DNA of 64,000 nucleotides from Martinezella rhizogenes (GCF_027460065.1 NZ_JAPYZZ010000010.1:62294-126293); one strand, 5' to 3'. Positions 18,725 to 29,256 are shown, counted from the first letter of the stretch. Made by a program: numbers and translations. Notes: a model not told the origin generated them from the letters alone.

Positions 18725-19963
18725 TCAATTGGTGAGCGTGGCTATGCTGCCGGCGGCCTTGCGGGCAATTTCACCAAAGGCGGTCACGATCTGCTCCATA
18801 TTCTCGGGCGCGTAATAATTATCGGCGCTGGAAGCGCAATATTGCAGCAGCGACTTGCCCTTGTCCGGCGCCATGAAGGCGACGCTGAAAATCTTGATGC
18901 CGTCTTTCTTTGCAGTCTCGCAGGTGGTGCGCACGGACTGGTCGATGCTGGAATTCCACGCGGCGCTATTTCCCGTCATTTCACCGTCGGTCATGAGGAC
19001 GATATAGCGCTCGAAGGATTCACTGCCTTTGTCTTTGTGGTATTTCGCTTCGTCGGGATTGGATTTTTTAAGGGCATTATAGGCGGCGGTGAGGCTGCTG
19101 CGAGCATCCGTGCCGCCGGATGGAAAGTCCGGGATCTGTTTGTCGACATAGCTGGCAACGCCGCTCGTACCCCAGCCGATGGACTGAGCCGCATAGGTCT
19201 CGTGCGTATAGACCGAGGCACCCGTGCGAACGAGTTCTGAACCGCCGTTTGCGGTATAGGTCGGATCAGCCTTGTTCAACGTTGCGACGAGGAACCCGAC
19301 GGCGGTCTTGAGCGATGCGGCCTTGTTGACATAGCAGGGTGATGTCTTGGCCAGGTTGGGATACTTGCTCCAATTATCCGACGTATAGTTCTGGCACGAG
19401 GTCTTGGTCGGATCGACCGTATCCGTCTTGAAGGACATCGATCCCGAGCGGTCGAGCGCGAGATACATGGATATAGGTGCGCCCTTGTTGATGGTGCTTT
19501 TTGCGGTGCCGGTTACCGAAAGGTCGAGTGTTTTTGCCCCGATAAAACCGAGCATCGGATTCAACTGTATCTGGTGTTTGATCGTGGTTTCAACGGCGTA
19601 GGTCTTGCCGCGTGCATTTTCCGTGGCCGTGACTCGGGTTGGAGAATTCTTCTCCAGTTCGATTTTCTCTTCCGCGGTCAGATTCTTTTCCATCTGGGCC
19701 GCAATGAAGTTCTTGGCAATTTCCTTGATCTGTTCGTCGCTGAGCTTGCCCTCTCTCAGACGCGCTTCGGTGGCGGCCGCGAGTGCTGCAGAATCCGCAG
19801 TATTCTGCATATCCGCTTTTACCTGCATGACATTCGCAAGCTCCATGCCGGCACCGGCGACACCCAGCAACACCGGCAGCAATATGGCCGTCATCATGCC
19901 GAAATTACCGCTGGTATCGGCAAGGAAACGGCGTTTGGGTTTGTGAGGTGCGGACACGGTCAT
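18725..19963 (-). CDS. Tad-like membrane-anchored von Willebrand factor A protein
   Basis: 412 aa. The N-terminal segment (about 13-45) has the TadE/TadG-type sequence ADTSGNFGMMTAILLPVLLG, a single hydrophobic helix after a basic stretch. A von Willebrand A domain with the metal site DRSGSMS begins near residue 169 and runs to the end, with LMTDGEMTG as the second conserved strand. Proteins of this kind are exported pseudopilin-like or surface-associated. No other tad/cpa pilus genes lie in the window, so it is an orphan copy. The 168 bases upstream hold no feature beyond a weak 7-bp inverted repeat (20015-20048). Confidence 0.82.
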   Translation of the reverse strand: MTVSAPHKPKRRFLADTSGNFGMMTAILLPVLLGVAGAGMELANVMQVKADMQNTADSAALAAATEARLREGKLSDEQIKEIAKNFIAAQMEKNLTAEEKIELEKNSPTRVTATENARGKTYAVETTIKHQIQLNPMLGFIGAKTLDLSVTGTAKSTINKGAPISMYLALDRSGSMSFKTDTVDPTKTSCQNYTSDNWSKYPNLAKTSPCYVNKAASLKTAVGFLVATLNKADPTYTANGGSELVRTGASVYTHETYAAQSIGWGTSGVASYVDKQIPDFPSGGTDARSSLTAAYNALKKSNPDEAKYHKDKGSESFERYIVLMTDGEMTGNSAAWNSSIDQSVRTTCETAKKDGIKIFSVAFMAPDKGKSLLQYCASSADNYYAPENMEQIVTAFGEIARKAAGSIATLTN

Positions 19964-20131
19964 TGGAGGCTCACCGATTAGAATATTCTACTGAGCGCAG
20001 GAAACCCGCAAACGATGTAAAATCCGCTAACGCGATCGGTTCAATTTTACACAGCGTTCAAATTGACGCAGTTTTCGAAGTATTTTCAAGAATTGTTTTG
20101 TGCGGGGGTCGCAATAATACACATCGTGTCA

Positions 20132-21010
20132 TTATTGGACGGGAACGACGTCGACGGCCTGTTTTATCTGCTGGTTGCCGTAACTCTTCAAGACGCCGAT
20201 GACAGGGGCGACATCGGAATAGTCCCTGCCATAACCGACGACAATATGGTCGCTTCCGGCCACGATGTCATTGGTAGGATCGAGCTCCAGATAGCCGGTT
20301 GCCTCGCCGCACCAGATGCGGACCCAGGCATGCATGGCATCAGCACCTTCCAGCCGCTCCTTGCCCGGTGGGGGAATGGTGCGCAGGAAGCCGCTGACAT
20401 AACCGGCGGGAATGCCGAGGCTCCGCAGCGCCATGATCATGATATGCGAAAAATCCTGGCACACGCCGCGCTTCAGCTTGAAGGCTTCCGACGGTGTCGT
20501 ATCCACTGTCGTCGCCTCGCCATCATAGGTGAAATCCCCATGGATGCGTTTGCACGTCGCCAGTGCGATTTCGCGAATGGTCATTCCCGGCTTCAGCAAG
20601 TCCCGGGCATAGGCCGAAATTACCGCGTCCGTACCTATTCTGGGGCTGGTGCCAATGAAATGGTGTGGTGATTGAAAATCGAGCGACCAGACTTCGGCTA
20701 GTTCCTGCGGCAGGCGCGAAAGCTCGGGCGAAAAATCGGCCGTCAGCGCCGGCGCTTCCACCATCACGCGGGCCTGCATGCGGATATCAAGCTTTTCATG
20801 TGGGGCGCGCAGATGCACCGAGGTGGCTGACTGGTGAAAGAAATCCTCGAAAGCGACACGTTCTTCCGGCACGGGTGAAACATCGATGGAACCAGCAACA
20901 AGCCGCTGCCGGCCGGGGATGGAGAGCGGTAGAACACGGATGATGTGGCGCGCGCCGTGGGCCGGCGTGTCGTAGGTGTAACCCATATGCAGAGAAAGAT
21001 CGTAAAGCAT
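20132..21010 (-). CDS. Transglutaminase-like protease-fold protein
   Basis: 292 aa from the ATG at 21010; upstream in-frame codons overlap the preceding gene. It has an N-terminal Bact_transglu_N beta domain (~1-100), then a transglutaminase/papain-like core with Cys in KRGVCQDFSH (~165), His in AMHAWVRI and Asp in LELDPTND. The triad is intact. It is the last gene of a tight three-gene operon and starts 4 bases after the stop of the ATP-grasp gene. Homologues act as peptidases or as peptide-forming transferases; in this gene set the target is unknown. Confidence 0.85.
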   Translation of the reverse strand: MLYDLSLHMGYTYDTPAHGARHIIRVLPLSIPGRQRLVAGSIDVSPVPEERVAFEDFFHQSATSVHLRAPHEKLDIRMQARVMVEAPALTADFSPELSRLPQELAEVWSLDFQSPHHFIGTSPRIGTDAVISAYARDLLKPGMTIREIALATCKRIHGDFTYDGEATTVDTTPSEAFKLKRGVCQDFSHIMIMALRSLGIPAGYVSGFLRTIPPPGKERLEGADAMHAWVRIWCGEATGYLELDPTNDIVAGSDHIVVGYGRDYSDVAPVIGVLKSYGNQQIKQAVDVVPVQ

Positions 21011-21014
21011 AGGG

Positions 21015-23420
21015 TTATCCGAGATAGGTTCGGGCGAGAACATCGGAGAGATGTTCCATGTCGGTTTCCAGCTGGCGATAGATCGCGCCGTTCATGTTTT
21101 CCGGTGTCATCACGGCGAGCCCGGAATGCAGACGCATCGTCTCGCGATAGAAGGGAGACATCTGGCCGTTGACGAAGGCATTCGGAAGCTGCTCCACCTC
21201 GGTGCGGATTTCGTTCAGCTGGAACAGGATCGAACGGGGATTGAGCGGATCGAGCGCCAGAAGATCGGTCACGGTCAGACCCGCCGTATTGACGTTGTAG
21301 CGGCGGCGATGGGTCATGACACTGTCGCCGATTTCAAGCAGCATGTCATAGGATCCGTCAGGCGCTTCCGGCCCGGTCATATGGCCGAGAAGCCGCGTCA
21401 TATGCAGGCCGCGTTCGAGATAACGACCGATCGACAGGAAACGCCAGCCGGTGAAGCGATACATGTTCTCATGGACGAGGCCGGCAAAGCCCGCGAGCTT
21501 GCGCAAGAGGATCGTCATGGCATGGGTGGCGTCATCACCCGGCGCCACCTTGGCGTGGAAACGGCGGGCGGTCTTGGCAAGATCGTTCAGGGCGAGCCAT
21601 CCGTCAGGCGAGAAGCGGTCGCGAATGTTGCTGGCGGAATAGAGCGCGCTGTTGATGTTGTTGAGCAGGCTTTCCGGCACGGCATCGTTCATCTCCACAT
21701 CGAGCGCTTCGAGATAACGCGTCACATGGGCGAGCAGCGGCTGGCGCGGATCGGCGGATTCCGCATAACGTCCGTGCCAGGCGCGCAGGATGCGCAATGC
21801 GCCTTCTGACCGTTCGATATAACGCCCGAGCCAGAAGAGATTGTCCGCCGCGCGGCTCGGTAGGCTACCCGGCATGTTGCGGGTAAAGCTCTCTTCCGCC
21901 GGCAGAAGCGTGGTGCGTTCCACGGGCTTGTCGCTGACGATCCAGACATCCGCCGCGCTGCCGCCCGATTGCATGGCGATGGCGGAGACATCGTCACCGC
22001 TGCCGATGCGGGCAAAGCCGCCCGGCATGATCTGCCAGCCATCCTGGGTACGGGCGGCAAAGACACGCAGGCTCATCGGACGCGGCACGAGCTTGTTGTC
22101 GATATAGGCCGGGGTGGTTGAAAGCTTCACGACTTCCTGGCCCACCAGCCTGTGGCCGTCGGAGGCAAGCCAGTCGCTGATCGATTCCTTTGCCGTCTCG
22201 CGCAGCGAGGAGCCGAGCACGGATTGGCCGTTATCGTCAAAGAAAGGCAGCCGCGAATAGGCCGGGCCGATGACCATGCCTTCAATATTTCCGGCAACGT
22301 GGCGGCGTTCGGATTCCTGTCCGCACCACCAGGTGGCGATCGACGGCAGCTTCAGTTCTTCACCAAGAAGGTAGCGGCAGATGCGTGGCATGAAGGCGAG
22401 CAGCGCCCGCGTTTCGAGAATGCCGCTACCGAGTGCGTTGACGATGGTGAGCGCCTCATTGCGCAGCGCCTGCACCATGCCGGGTGTACCGATATGGGAG
22501 TGCTGGTTGAGTTCCAGCGGATCGGAATAGGAGGCGTCGAGACGCCGCCACAGCACGCCGATCGGTTTCAGCCCGGCGACGGTTCTGACCATGACGCGAC
22601 CGTTGACGACGGTCAGATCCTCGCCTTCCAACAGCATGAAACCGAGATAACGGGCGATATAGGCGTGTTCGAAATAGGTCTCGTTAGCGGGACCGGGCGT
22701 CAGCACGGCGATCCGGTCGTCGGGATGTTTCCGGTGCGCCTGCAGCGCGTCGCGGAAAGCACCGAAAAAAGAGGCCAGACGATGGACATGGGTTTCTGCG
22801 TAGATATCGGACAGCGCGCGGGTGGTCGCCACCCGGTTTTCAAGCGCGAAACCCGCGCCGGACGGTGCCTGCGTGCGGTCGGCCAGCACCCACCAGTTGC
22901 CGTCGGGTCCGCGGCCGATTTCAAACGAACAGAAATGCAGATAATGCCCACTTGCCGGTTTCACGCCGACCATTGGCCGCAGATATTCCGGATTGGAGGC
23001 AATGAGCGCCGGCGGCACGTAACCTTCCTTCACCAGCCGGTTCTCGCCGTAAAAATCGGCGACCATGGCTTCGAGAAGATTGGCGCGCTGTTTCAGCCCT
23101 TCGGAAAGAACCGTCCATTCCCGGTCGTCGATCAGGACAGGAATATGGGAGATCGGCCAGTTTCTTTCACTGCTGCCCTTGCCGTAGTCGCGGTAAAACA
23201 CGCCAGCATCGCGCAGATAACGGTCGGTGCGGGCAAAACGCTCGTGCAGTTCCCGCTCCGACATGCGTGACAGGGCGTCGAGCAGGGTCTTCCAGACCGG
23301 CCTCACCTTGCCGTTGGTATCCAGCATTTCGTCGGCAATGCCCGGCAGCGGGGAATATTCGAGCCCGCGCGGTTGCGCGCTCGTTTCCGTCTTGCGATCC
23401 GTTGCCGGGGCTTTGGACAA
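21015..23420 (-). CDS. Circularly permuted ATP-grasp fused to Alpha-E domain
   Basis: 801 aa. The TTG start at 23420 has GGAGTG placed well upstream and follows the previous stop directly, indicating coupling. About residues 80-480 are a circularly permuted type 2 ATP-grasp domain (former DUF404/DUF407; segments RPMVGVKP, RTQAPSGAGFALENR, TPGPANETYFEHAYIA). About 510-801 are the helical Alpha-E domain (former DUF403; SRAADNLFWLGRYIERSEG). ATP-grasp enzymes ligate a carboxylate to an amine through an acyl phosphate. Comparative work on amidoligases (Iyer, Abhiman, Burroughs and Aravind 2009) predicted that this gene set makes or modifies peptides. In many genomes the two domains are separate genes. 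Confidence 0.88.
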   Translation of the reverse strand: MSKAPATDRKTETSAQPRGLEYSPLPGIADEMLDTNGKVRPVWKTLLDALSRMSERELHERFARTDRYLRDAGVFYRDYGKGSSERNWPISHIPVLIDDREWTVLSEGLKQRANLLEAMVADFYGENRLVKEGYVPPALIASNPEYLRPMVGVKPASGHYLHFCSFEIGRGPDGNWWVLADRTQAPSGAGFALENRVATTRALSDIYAETHVHRLASFFGAFRDALQAHRKHPDDRIAVLTPGPANETYFEHAYIARYLGFMLLEGEDLTVVNGRVMVRTVAGLKPIGVLWRRLDASYSDPLELNQHSHIGTPGMVQALRNEALTIVNALGSGILETRALLAFMPRICRYLLGEELKLPSIATWWCGQESERRHVAGNIEGMVIGPAYSRLPFFDDNGQSVLGSSLRETAKESISDWLASDGHRLVGQEVVKLSTTPAYIDNKLVPRPMSLRVFAARTQDGWQIMPGGFARIGSGDDVSAIAMQSGGSAADVWIVSDKPVERTTLLPAEESFTRNMPGSLPSRAADNLFWLGRYIERSEGALRILRAWHGRYAESADPRQPLLAHVTRYLEALDVEMNDAVPESLLNNINSALYSASNIRDRFSPDGWLALNDLAKTARRFHAKVAPGDDATHAMTILLRKLAGFAGLVHENMYRFTGWRFLSIGRYLERGLHMTRLLGHMTGPEAPDGSYDMLLEIGDSVMTHRRRYNVNTAGLTVTDLLALDPLNPRSILFQLNEIRTEVEQLPNAFVNGQMSPFYRETMRLHSGLAVMTPENMNGAIYRQLETDMEHLSDVLARTYLG

Positions 23421-23421
23421 T

Positions 23422-26400
23422 TTACACTCCGTAAGGCCGGCGCAGATCGAGCGTCAGCGGAAATTCTGGCGACACGGTTTCCGCGTGAAGCGGATATTGC
23501 CCTGCCCTGTGCCCCCATGGTTCGAAACGGGCGAGGCGGCGTGCCTCGGCCTCATTGCCGTTGACGGGAAACGTCTCGTAATTGCGCCCGCCCGGATGAG
23601 CAACATGGTAGATGCATCCGCCGATCGATCGCCTCGACCATGTATCATAAATGTCAAAGGTCAAGGGTGAATTGACGGGCAGGACGGGATGCAGGCCGGA
23701 AGCGGGCTGCCAGGCCTTGAAGCGCACGCCGGCGACCGCGATACTGCGGTTTTCCGTCGGCGTCAGCGGTACGGCACGGCCGTTGCAGGCGACGGTGTAA
23801 CGGGCCGGATTGGAGGTTTCCAGCCGTACCTGCAGACGCTCGACGGAAGAATCGACATAACGCACGGTGCCGCCGATGGCGCCCTGCTCGCCCATCACAT
23901 GCCAGGGCTCCAGCGCCTGGCGCAGTTCCAGCTTCGCGCCCTCATATTCCACCTCGCCGAAGAAGGGGAAACGGAATTCCTGCTGGGCGGTGAACCATTC
24001 CGGTTTCACGTCGAAGCCATTTTCCCTGAGGTCGGCAAGCACATCCAGGAAATCCGCCCAGATAAAATGCGGCAGCATGAAACGGTCCGCGAGCGCGGTT
24101 CCCCAGCGCACGAATTTGCCGGCGGCCGGCTTTTTCCAGAAGCGGGCGATAAGCGCGCGCACCAGCAATTGCTGGGCAAGCGACATGCGGGCATTCGGCG
24201 GCATTTCGAAACCGCGGAATTCCACCAGACCGAGGCGACCGGTCGGCCCGTCAGGCGAAAACAGCTTGTCGATGCAGATCTCGGCACGGTGCGTATTGCC
24301 CGTCACATCCGTCAGCAGATTGCGGAACAGCCGGTCGACCAGCCATGGCAGAGGCGGAGCGCCGTCACCGGGGGCGGGCACCTGCGCCAGTGCGATTTCT
24401 AGCTCGTAGAGACTGTCGTGGCGGGCTTCGTCGATGCGCGGCGCCTGACTTGTCGGGCCGATGAACAGGCCGGAGAAAAGATAGGAGAGCGACGGATGCC
24501 GCTGCCAGTGCAGCACAAGGCTTTTCAGAAGATCGGGCCGGCGCAGGAAGGGACTGTAATTGGGGCTCGCCCCACCCACCACCACATGGTTGCCGCCGCC
24601 GGTGCCGGTATGGCGGCCGTCGATCATAAATTTGTCGGCGCCAAGACGCGACTGGCGCGCCTCCTCATAGACTGCCGTGGTGATATCGACGCAATCCTTC
24701 CAACTCGCGGCGGGGTGGATGTTGACTTCGATGACGCCGGGATCGGGAGCGACGCGGATGACGTTAATGCGCTCATCATGCGGTGGCGCATAACCTTCGA
24801 TATGGACGGGCAGTCCAAGCTCGGTGGCAGCCGCTTCGGCCGCTGCGATCAATTCGAGATAGTCTTCAATGCGTTCCACCGGCGGCATGAAGACGCAGAG
24901 CCGGCCATCGCGTGGCTCGACGGAGAGTGCGGTACGCACCGCGCCGCCGATTTCGCCGAGCGTCTGCTCGATGCGCTCCTGCGCGGAGCCCTCGCTCGCT
25001 TGGAAGGAGGCTTCGGGCATGGCGCGGCCCGATGGCTTGAAGACATCCGGAAGCGGACCCCTTGGGATTGATGGGTCTGCCTCGTGAATATAGGGATAGG
25101 CCGATGGCGGTACATAGGGCAGGGTGCCGAGCGGCAGGCGATAACCGACCGGGCTGTCACCCGGTACGAGAAAAATCTTGCCCCGCCGCGTCTTCCATTT
25201 CTCGCTGATCCAGCGTTTGTCGGCAGCGCGCGCATTCCAGGCCTGTACCGGCAGGATGTAGCCGGTGGGCGTCGTCAAACCGCGTTCGAAGACGCGGGCG
25301 ATGCGGTTACGCTCTTCCGGGTCCTTTAGTCTGGAATTGGACGGATCGACATTATCAGGCAGGCTGCCTTCCTTGATGATCCACTCGGCCGGGTCCTCAT
25401 AGGCCGGCAGCACCAAATCCGGCTCAATGCCGAGCTGGGTGGCGATACCGCCCAGGAGCTTCTGCGCATCCTCGGCCTTGACGCCGGTACTTGCACCTTC
25501 CTCCGCAATCAGCGCGGGGTTCTGCCAGATCGGCAGGCCGTCCTTCCGCCAGTAGAGCGAAAAGGTCCAGCGCGGCAGGCTTTCACCCGGATACCATTTG
25601 CCCTGTCCGTAATGCAGAAAACCGCCGGGAGCGAAGCGTTCGCGCAGGCGACGGATCAATGTATCCGCCTTTTCGCGTTTCGTCGGCCCGACCGCGCCGG
25701 TGTTCCATTCATCGGATTCGAAATCGTCGATGGAAACGAAAGTCGGTTCGCCGCCCATGGTCAGGCGGACGTCCTGGGCGTTCAGAACTCCGTCGACCGC
25801 TTCACCGAGCGCGTTGAGGTCCTCCCAGCTTTCATCCGAAAAGGGTTTGGTGATGCGCGGTGTCTCGGCAACACGCCGGACCTGCATGTCAAAGGCGAAT
25901 TCCGTATTGGCATGGCCGAAATAACCGCCGGAAATCGGTGCGGCATTGCGATAATGCGGCGTTGCCGCCAGCGGAATATGGCTTTCTCCGGTTAGGAGCC
26001 CGGAGGTTGGGTCAAGACCGATCCAGCCGGCGCCGGGCATGTAAAACTCGGCCCAGGCGTGCAGATCGGTAAAATCCACCTCGGTGCCGGATGGGCCATC
26101 GAGCGCCTTGAGGTCGGGGGTCAGCTGAATGAGGTATCCCGACACGAAACGGGCGGCAAGGCCGAGATGCCGCAGCACCTGCACCAGCAGCCAGCTGGTG
26201 TCGCGGCAGGAGCCCTTGCCGGAAGCGAGCGTCTCCTCTGGCGTCTGGACACCCGGCTCCATGCGGATGACGTAACCGATTTCCTGCTGCAGACGAGCGT
26301 TGAGGCCAACGACCATATCCACCGTCGGCTGCTCCGGGGTCCGGTCGACGGTGGATATGAAGGCGGCGAGCAGAGGGCCGGTCGGCTCCGGTTTCATGTA

Positions 26401-26748
26401 GATGGAGAGATCATCGCGCAATTCCTGCGGATAATCGAAGGGCCATTTCGTCGCCTCTTCCTCCACGAAGAAGTCGAATGGATTGTAAACCGTCATATCG
26501 GCGACAAGATCGACCTCGATCTTAAACTCCGTTGCCGGCTCGGGAAAAACGAAGCGGGCGAGGTAATTGCCGTAGGGATCCTGCTGAAGGTTCACGAAGT
26601 GATTGGAGGGTGAAACCTTGAGCGAATGGCTGATGACGTGGGTTCTGGAGTGCGAGGCGGGCTTTAATCTGATGATTTGTGGTCCAAGGCGAACCGGATT
26701 GTCATATTTATAATGCGTCAGATGATAGATGCTCGCTTTGATCGCCAT
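23422..26748 (-). CDS. Transglutaminase-DUF2126 (predicted amidoligase) fusion
   Basis: 1108 aa, first gene of the operon. Residues ~1-90 are Bact_transglu_N. Residues ~160-260 are the transglutaminase core with Cys181 ([10 protein letters not shown]), His230 (DLHAWAEF) and Asp246 (GLDPTSGLL). From ~300 to the end is DUF2126, with [11 protein letters not shown], the glycine-rich [14 protein letters not shown] and [10 protein letters not shown]. These segments recall the glutamine-synthetase/glutamate-cysteine-ligase fold, for which an amide-forming activity has been predicted. The size is normal for the family. It should work with the ATP-grasp and second transglutaminase downstream; substrates are unknown. 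Confidence 0.87.
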   Translation of the reverse strand: MAIKASIYHLTHYKYDNPVRLGPQIIRLKPASHSRTHVISHSLKVSPSNHFVNLQQDPYGNYLARFVFPEPATEFKIEVDLVADMTVYNPFDFFVEEEATKWPFDYPQELRDDLSIYMKPEPTGPLLAAFISTVDRTPEQPTVDMVVGLNARLQQEIGYVIRMEPGVQTPEETLASGKGSCRDTSWLLVQVLRHLGLAARFVSGYLIQLTPDLKALDGPSGTEVDFTDLHAWAEFYMPGAGWIGLDPTSGLLTGESHIPLAATPHYRNAAPISGGYFGHANTEFAFDMQVRRVAETPRITKPFSDESWEDLNALGEAVDGVLNAQDVRLTMGGEPTFVSIDDFESDEWNTGAVGPTKREKADTLIRRLRERFAPGGFLHYGQGKWYPGESLPRWTFSLYWRKDGLPIWQNPALIAEEGASTGVKAEDAQKLLGGIATQLGIEPDLVLPAYEDPAEWIIKEGSLPDNVDPSNSRLKDPEERNRIARVFERGLTTPTGYILPVQAWNARAADKRWISEKWKTRRGKIFLVPGDSPVGYRLPLGTLPYVPPSAYPYIHEADPSIPRGPLPDVFKPSGRAMPEASFQASEGSAQERIEQTLGEIGGAVRTALSVEPRDGRLCVFMPPVERIEDYLELIAAAEAAATELGLPVHIEGYAPPHDERINVIRVAPDPGVIEVNIHPAASWKDCVDITTAVYEEARQSRLGADKFMIDGRHTGTGGGNHVVVGGASPNYSPFLRRPDLLKSLVLHWQRHPSLSYLFSGLFIGPTSQAPRIDEARHDSLYELEIALAQVPAPGDGAPPLPWLVDRLFRNLLTDVTGNTHRAEICIDKLFSPDGPTGRLGLVEFRGFEMPPNARMSLAQQLLVRALIARFWKKPAAGKFVRWGTALADRFMLPHFIWADFLDVLADLRENGFDVKPEWFTAQQEFRFPFFGEVEYEGAKLELRQALEPWHVMGEQGAIGGTVRYVDSSVERLQVRLETSNPARYTVACNGRAVPLTPTENRSIAVAGVRFKAWQPASGLHPVLPVNSPLTFDIYDTWSRRSIGGCIYHVAHPGGRNYETFPVNGNEAEARRLARFEPWGHRAGQYPLHAETVSPEFPLTLDLRRPYGV

Positions 26749-27038
26749 TAATCTGCCTTGCCCGGTTTTTCCGGTTTATGCGGTTGTCCGCCCCTCTGAA
26801 ATTATCGGGATTTTGTGCAATGCAGGAAAAGAAAGCAAGGATCATTTCCGGGTGTAATGCATTGTTGGTTGAGGCCGCGATGTCTGCCGCAGGAAGAATG
26901 GTCCGGCCTTTTCACTCATCGCTGCCGAGATTTCGCCGGGATTGTGGACAAGGTCGAACGGCGTGTTATTGCTTGGCATCGCAAGGCGCAGAATCGCGAC
27001 CCGCTTTCTTTGCCGATTGACGTTTCGGAATGGAATGA
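26749..27038. other. Divergent intergenic region
   Basis: About 290 bases separate the DUF2126 operon (minus) from the YddA-like gene (plus). Both promoters must lie here, but no convincing boxes, repeats or RNA elements were seen. Short open frames in it look like chance. Confidence 0.4.
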
Positions 27039-28847
27039 ATGGCAACAACGGTGACCGACGACCAGCGCAAGAGCGCGGCGAACCTTTCGGGTTTCGATCT
27101 CGATTTTCCCGCACAGCTGCGGATGATGGGGCGTGCCTTCTGGACATCGCCGGTGCGCACCCGGCTGATCTTGCTGTCGATTGCGCTGCTCACCGTGATA
27201 TTGCTCACCGCCTACGGGCAGATCAGGCTCAATGAATGGAATGCGCCGTTTTACAACGCGCTCGAGCGGCGTGATCTCGATGCCTTCATTCATCAGCTCG
27301 AAGTTTTCGCGATCATCGCCGGGCTGCTGCTTCTCCTCAACGTCATCCAGACATGGCTCAACCAGATGACGGCGCTGAACATGCGCGAGGGTCTTGCCAA
27401 GGATATGGTGGATCAATGGCTGAAACCGGGTCGCGCCGCGCGTCTGGCCGGTTTCGGCACGATTTCGATCAATCCGGATCAGCGCCTGCACGACGATGTC
27501 CGCAATCTCGCCGAAAGCAGCACGGCGCTTTCGATCGGTCTCGTGAATGCGACTATTATTCTCGTGAGCTTTATCGGCGTCCTCTGGTCGCTCTCGGCCG
27601 GTTTTGCGATCACCATCAGCGGCGATACCTATGCGATCCCCGGCTACATGGTCTGGGCGGCGATCCTTTATGCGGGGTCCGCCTCGTTGCTCAGTAATCT
27701 CGTTGGTTACCGGTTGGTGGGGTTGAATGCCGAGCGTTATTCCAAAGAGGCGGAACTGCGCTTTTCCCTGATGCGGGCCAGCGAAAATCTCGCCGCCATC
27801 GCGCTTGCCCGCGGTGAGAAGAATGAAAGGCGGCGGATCGGCATCGATATTGATGCGGTGCTCGGCGTCATCCGCGGGCTTGCCATGGCGTTGACGCACC
27901 TCACATGGGTATCGGCGGGTTATGGCTGGCTGGCGGTGGTGGCGCCGATCCTGATTGCCGCGCCGGTCTATTTTTCCGGCAACCTCACCTTCGGCGGGCT
28001 TATGATGGCCGTCGGCGCTTTTAACCAGGTTAATACGGCGCTGCGCTGGTATATCGATAATTTCGGCCCTATCGCCAGCTGGAAGGCGACATTGCAGCGC
28101 GTTTCAGTGTTCCGTAACGCGCTTATCCAGATGGACAGCGTGGAGCAGCACGGCCTCACGATAGACCTGCAGCGCAGCGCGGAGAATGAAAAAATCCGCC
28201 TGCAATCGGTCGTCATCTGCCGTGATGCGGGCGGGCAGGATCTGGAACGCGGGTTCCGGCTGCGGGAGGATGAAGTCGGGATCGGGCCGGGCGAACGGCT
28301 GATGATCAACGGCGAACAGGGCGTGAACCGGCGGCTGCTGTTTGCCGCCATGGCGGGCCTGTGGCCCTGGGGGCAGGGCAGGATCGAGATGCCCGAACAA
28401 TCCGACACGCTTTTCATTGCCCAGCATGGCTATCTGCCGGCCGGCTCACTGCGTGAAATTCTGGCCTATCCGCGTGCGCCGCAGCGTTTCACCGATGCGG
28501 ATTATCACTCTGCGCTCACCACCTGCGGGCTCGGGGAAATGACCTCCCGTCTCGACGAAAACATCCGCTGGGACAAGAAACTGGATTCGGATGAGCAGGC
28601 CAGCATCCGCATTGCCAATGCCCTGCTTTTGAAGCCGAAATTCGTCGTGATCGACGATTTGCTGGAAGGTTTGGAAAAACAGACGCAGGATACGTTGGCG
28701 GAGGTCCTGAACGGGATGGAAGGCGCGGCGATCATCTATATCGGCCGGTCTGAGACTTTTCTTTCAGTCCTTGCTCCAGCTGTGGCCCATCTTGACCATG
28801 CCTCCCAGAAGGAAACCAGCTCGAAACAAGACGGCACGTTGCAGTAA
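27039..28847 (+). CDS. YddA/SbmA-BacA-like ABC permease with degenerate ATPase domain
   Basis: 602 aa. About 1-380 is the SbmA/BacA-type membrane domain (NEWNAPFYNALERRD and the later NLTFGGLMMAVGAFNQV are hallmark segments). About 390-590 is a nucleotide-binding domain. Its Walker A reads GEQGVNRR at 425-432 instead of GxxGxGK(S/T), the signature region reads DSDEQA, and Walker B ends in Asp539-Asp540 with no catalytic Glu. It may therefore not hydrolyse ATP and might work like proton-driven SbmA/BacA, which import peptides and modified compounds. It is divergent from the peptide-modification operon. Confidence 0.82.
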   Translation: MATTVTDDQRKSAANLSGFDLDFPAQLRMMGRAFWTSPVRTRLILLSIALLTVILLTAYGQIRLNEWNAPFYNALERRDLDAFIHQLEVFAIIAGLLLLLNVIQTWLNQMTALNMREGLAKDMVDQWLKPGRAARLAGFGTISINPDQRLHDDVRNLAESSTALSIGLVNATIILVSFIGVLWSLSAGFAITISGDTYAIPGYMVWAAILYAGSASLLSNLVGYRLVGLNAERYSKEAELRFSLMRASENLAAIALARGEKNERRRIGIDIDAVLGVIRGLAMALTHLTWVSAGYGWLAVVAPILIAAPVYFSGNLTFGGLMMAVGAFNQVNTALRWYIDNFGPIASWKATLQRVSVFRNALIQMDSVEQHGLTIDLQRSAENEKIRLQSVVICRDAGGQDLERGFRLREDEVGIGPGERLMINGEQGVNRRLLFAAMAGLWPWGQGRIEMPEQSDTLFIAQHGYLPAGSLREILAYPRAPQRFTDADYHSALTTCGLGEMTSRLDENIRWDKKLDSDEQASIRIANALLLKPKFVVIDDLLEGLEKQTQDTLAEVLNGMEGAAIIYIGRSETFLSVLAPAVAHLDHASQKETSSKQDGTLQ

Positions 28848-28888
28848 GTCGCGAGGCCACGGGTCTTGGCTCGGCTCGTGGTTGCGGA

Positions 28889-29083
28889 TCAGAGCCGCAA
28901 ATGCCAGTTTTCAGAGTTCAGGCGTGGCTGTTTGGCGAGGCTTATTGTGGTTGTCGGTTCCATCTGCGGTCGTAGCGCAAGGGTGCCGGTCGCCAGGCTG
29001 ATGGCGACGACGCCGGCGACCGCAAGGACAATACGGTCGTAGCGCTGCTGTATCGCGTTATTTCCACTCCAGTCATACGCCAT
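28889..29083 (-). CDS. Small single-span membrane protein, function unknown
   Basis: 64 aa from the ATG at 29083, with a GGGGG-rich ribosome-binding site just upstream. A polar N-terminus (~1-18) is followed by one hydrophobic helix (~20-38) and a short tail. It ends about 40 bases from the convergent YddA-like gene. Family not recognised; a real small protein is likely but unproven. Confidence 0.5.
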   Translation of the reverse strand: MAYDWSGNNAIQQRYDRIVLAVAGVVAISLATGTLALRPQMEPTTTISLAKQPRLNSENWHLRL

Positions 29084-29256
29084 TTGCACGCCCCCGCGTT
29101 TTTTGGAATCGTGCCTCATCATGGTTAACCGAAGCTTACGATGGCTCTGTTATTCCTTGCTGTTTTGGAGGGTCTGCCGCGACAAATCGGCTATTGGCTG
29201 ACAGGGCGGGGTTGTTTAAGTCCGACAGCGGGAGGTTTGTGAAAGGAATTCGAGAC

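Noticed and set aside
17725..18735. Plus-strand 336-aa open frame
   Set aside because: Antisense to the ABC-F gene, with composition typical of a shadow frame and no recognisable motif.
22152..23270. Plus-strand 372-aa open frame
   Set aside because: Lies entirely antisense to the ATP-grasp/Alpha-E gene, has no domain signal and is rich in His, Arg and Gln as expected for a shadow of GC-rich coding sequence.
26778..27054. Short plus-strand frames before the YddA-like gene
   Set aside because: No ribosome-binding site, no conserved-looking sequence, and they run into the real gene in another frame.
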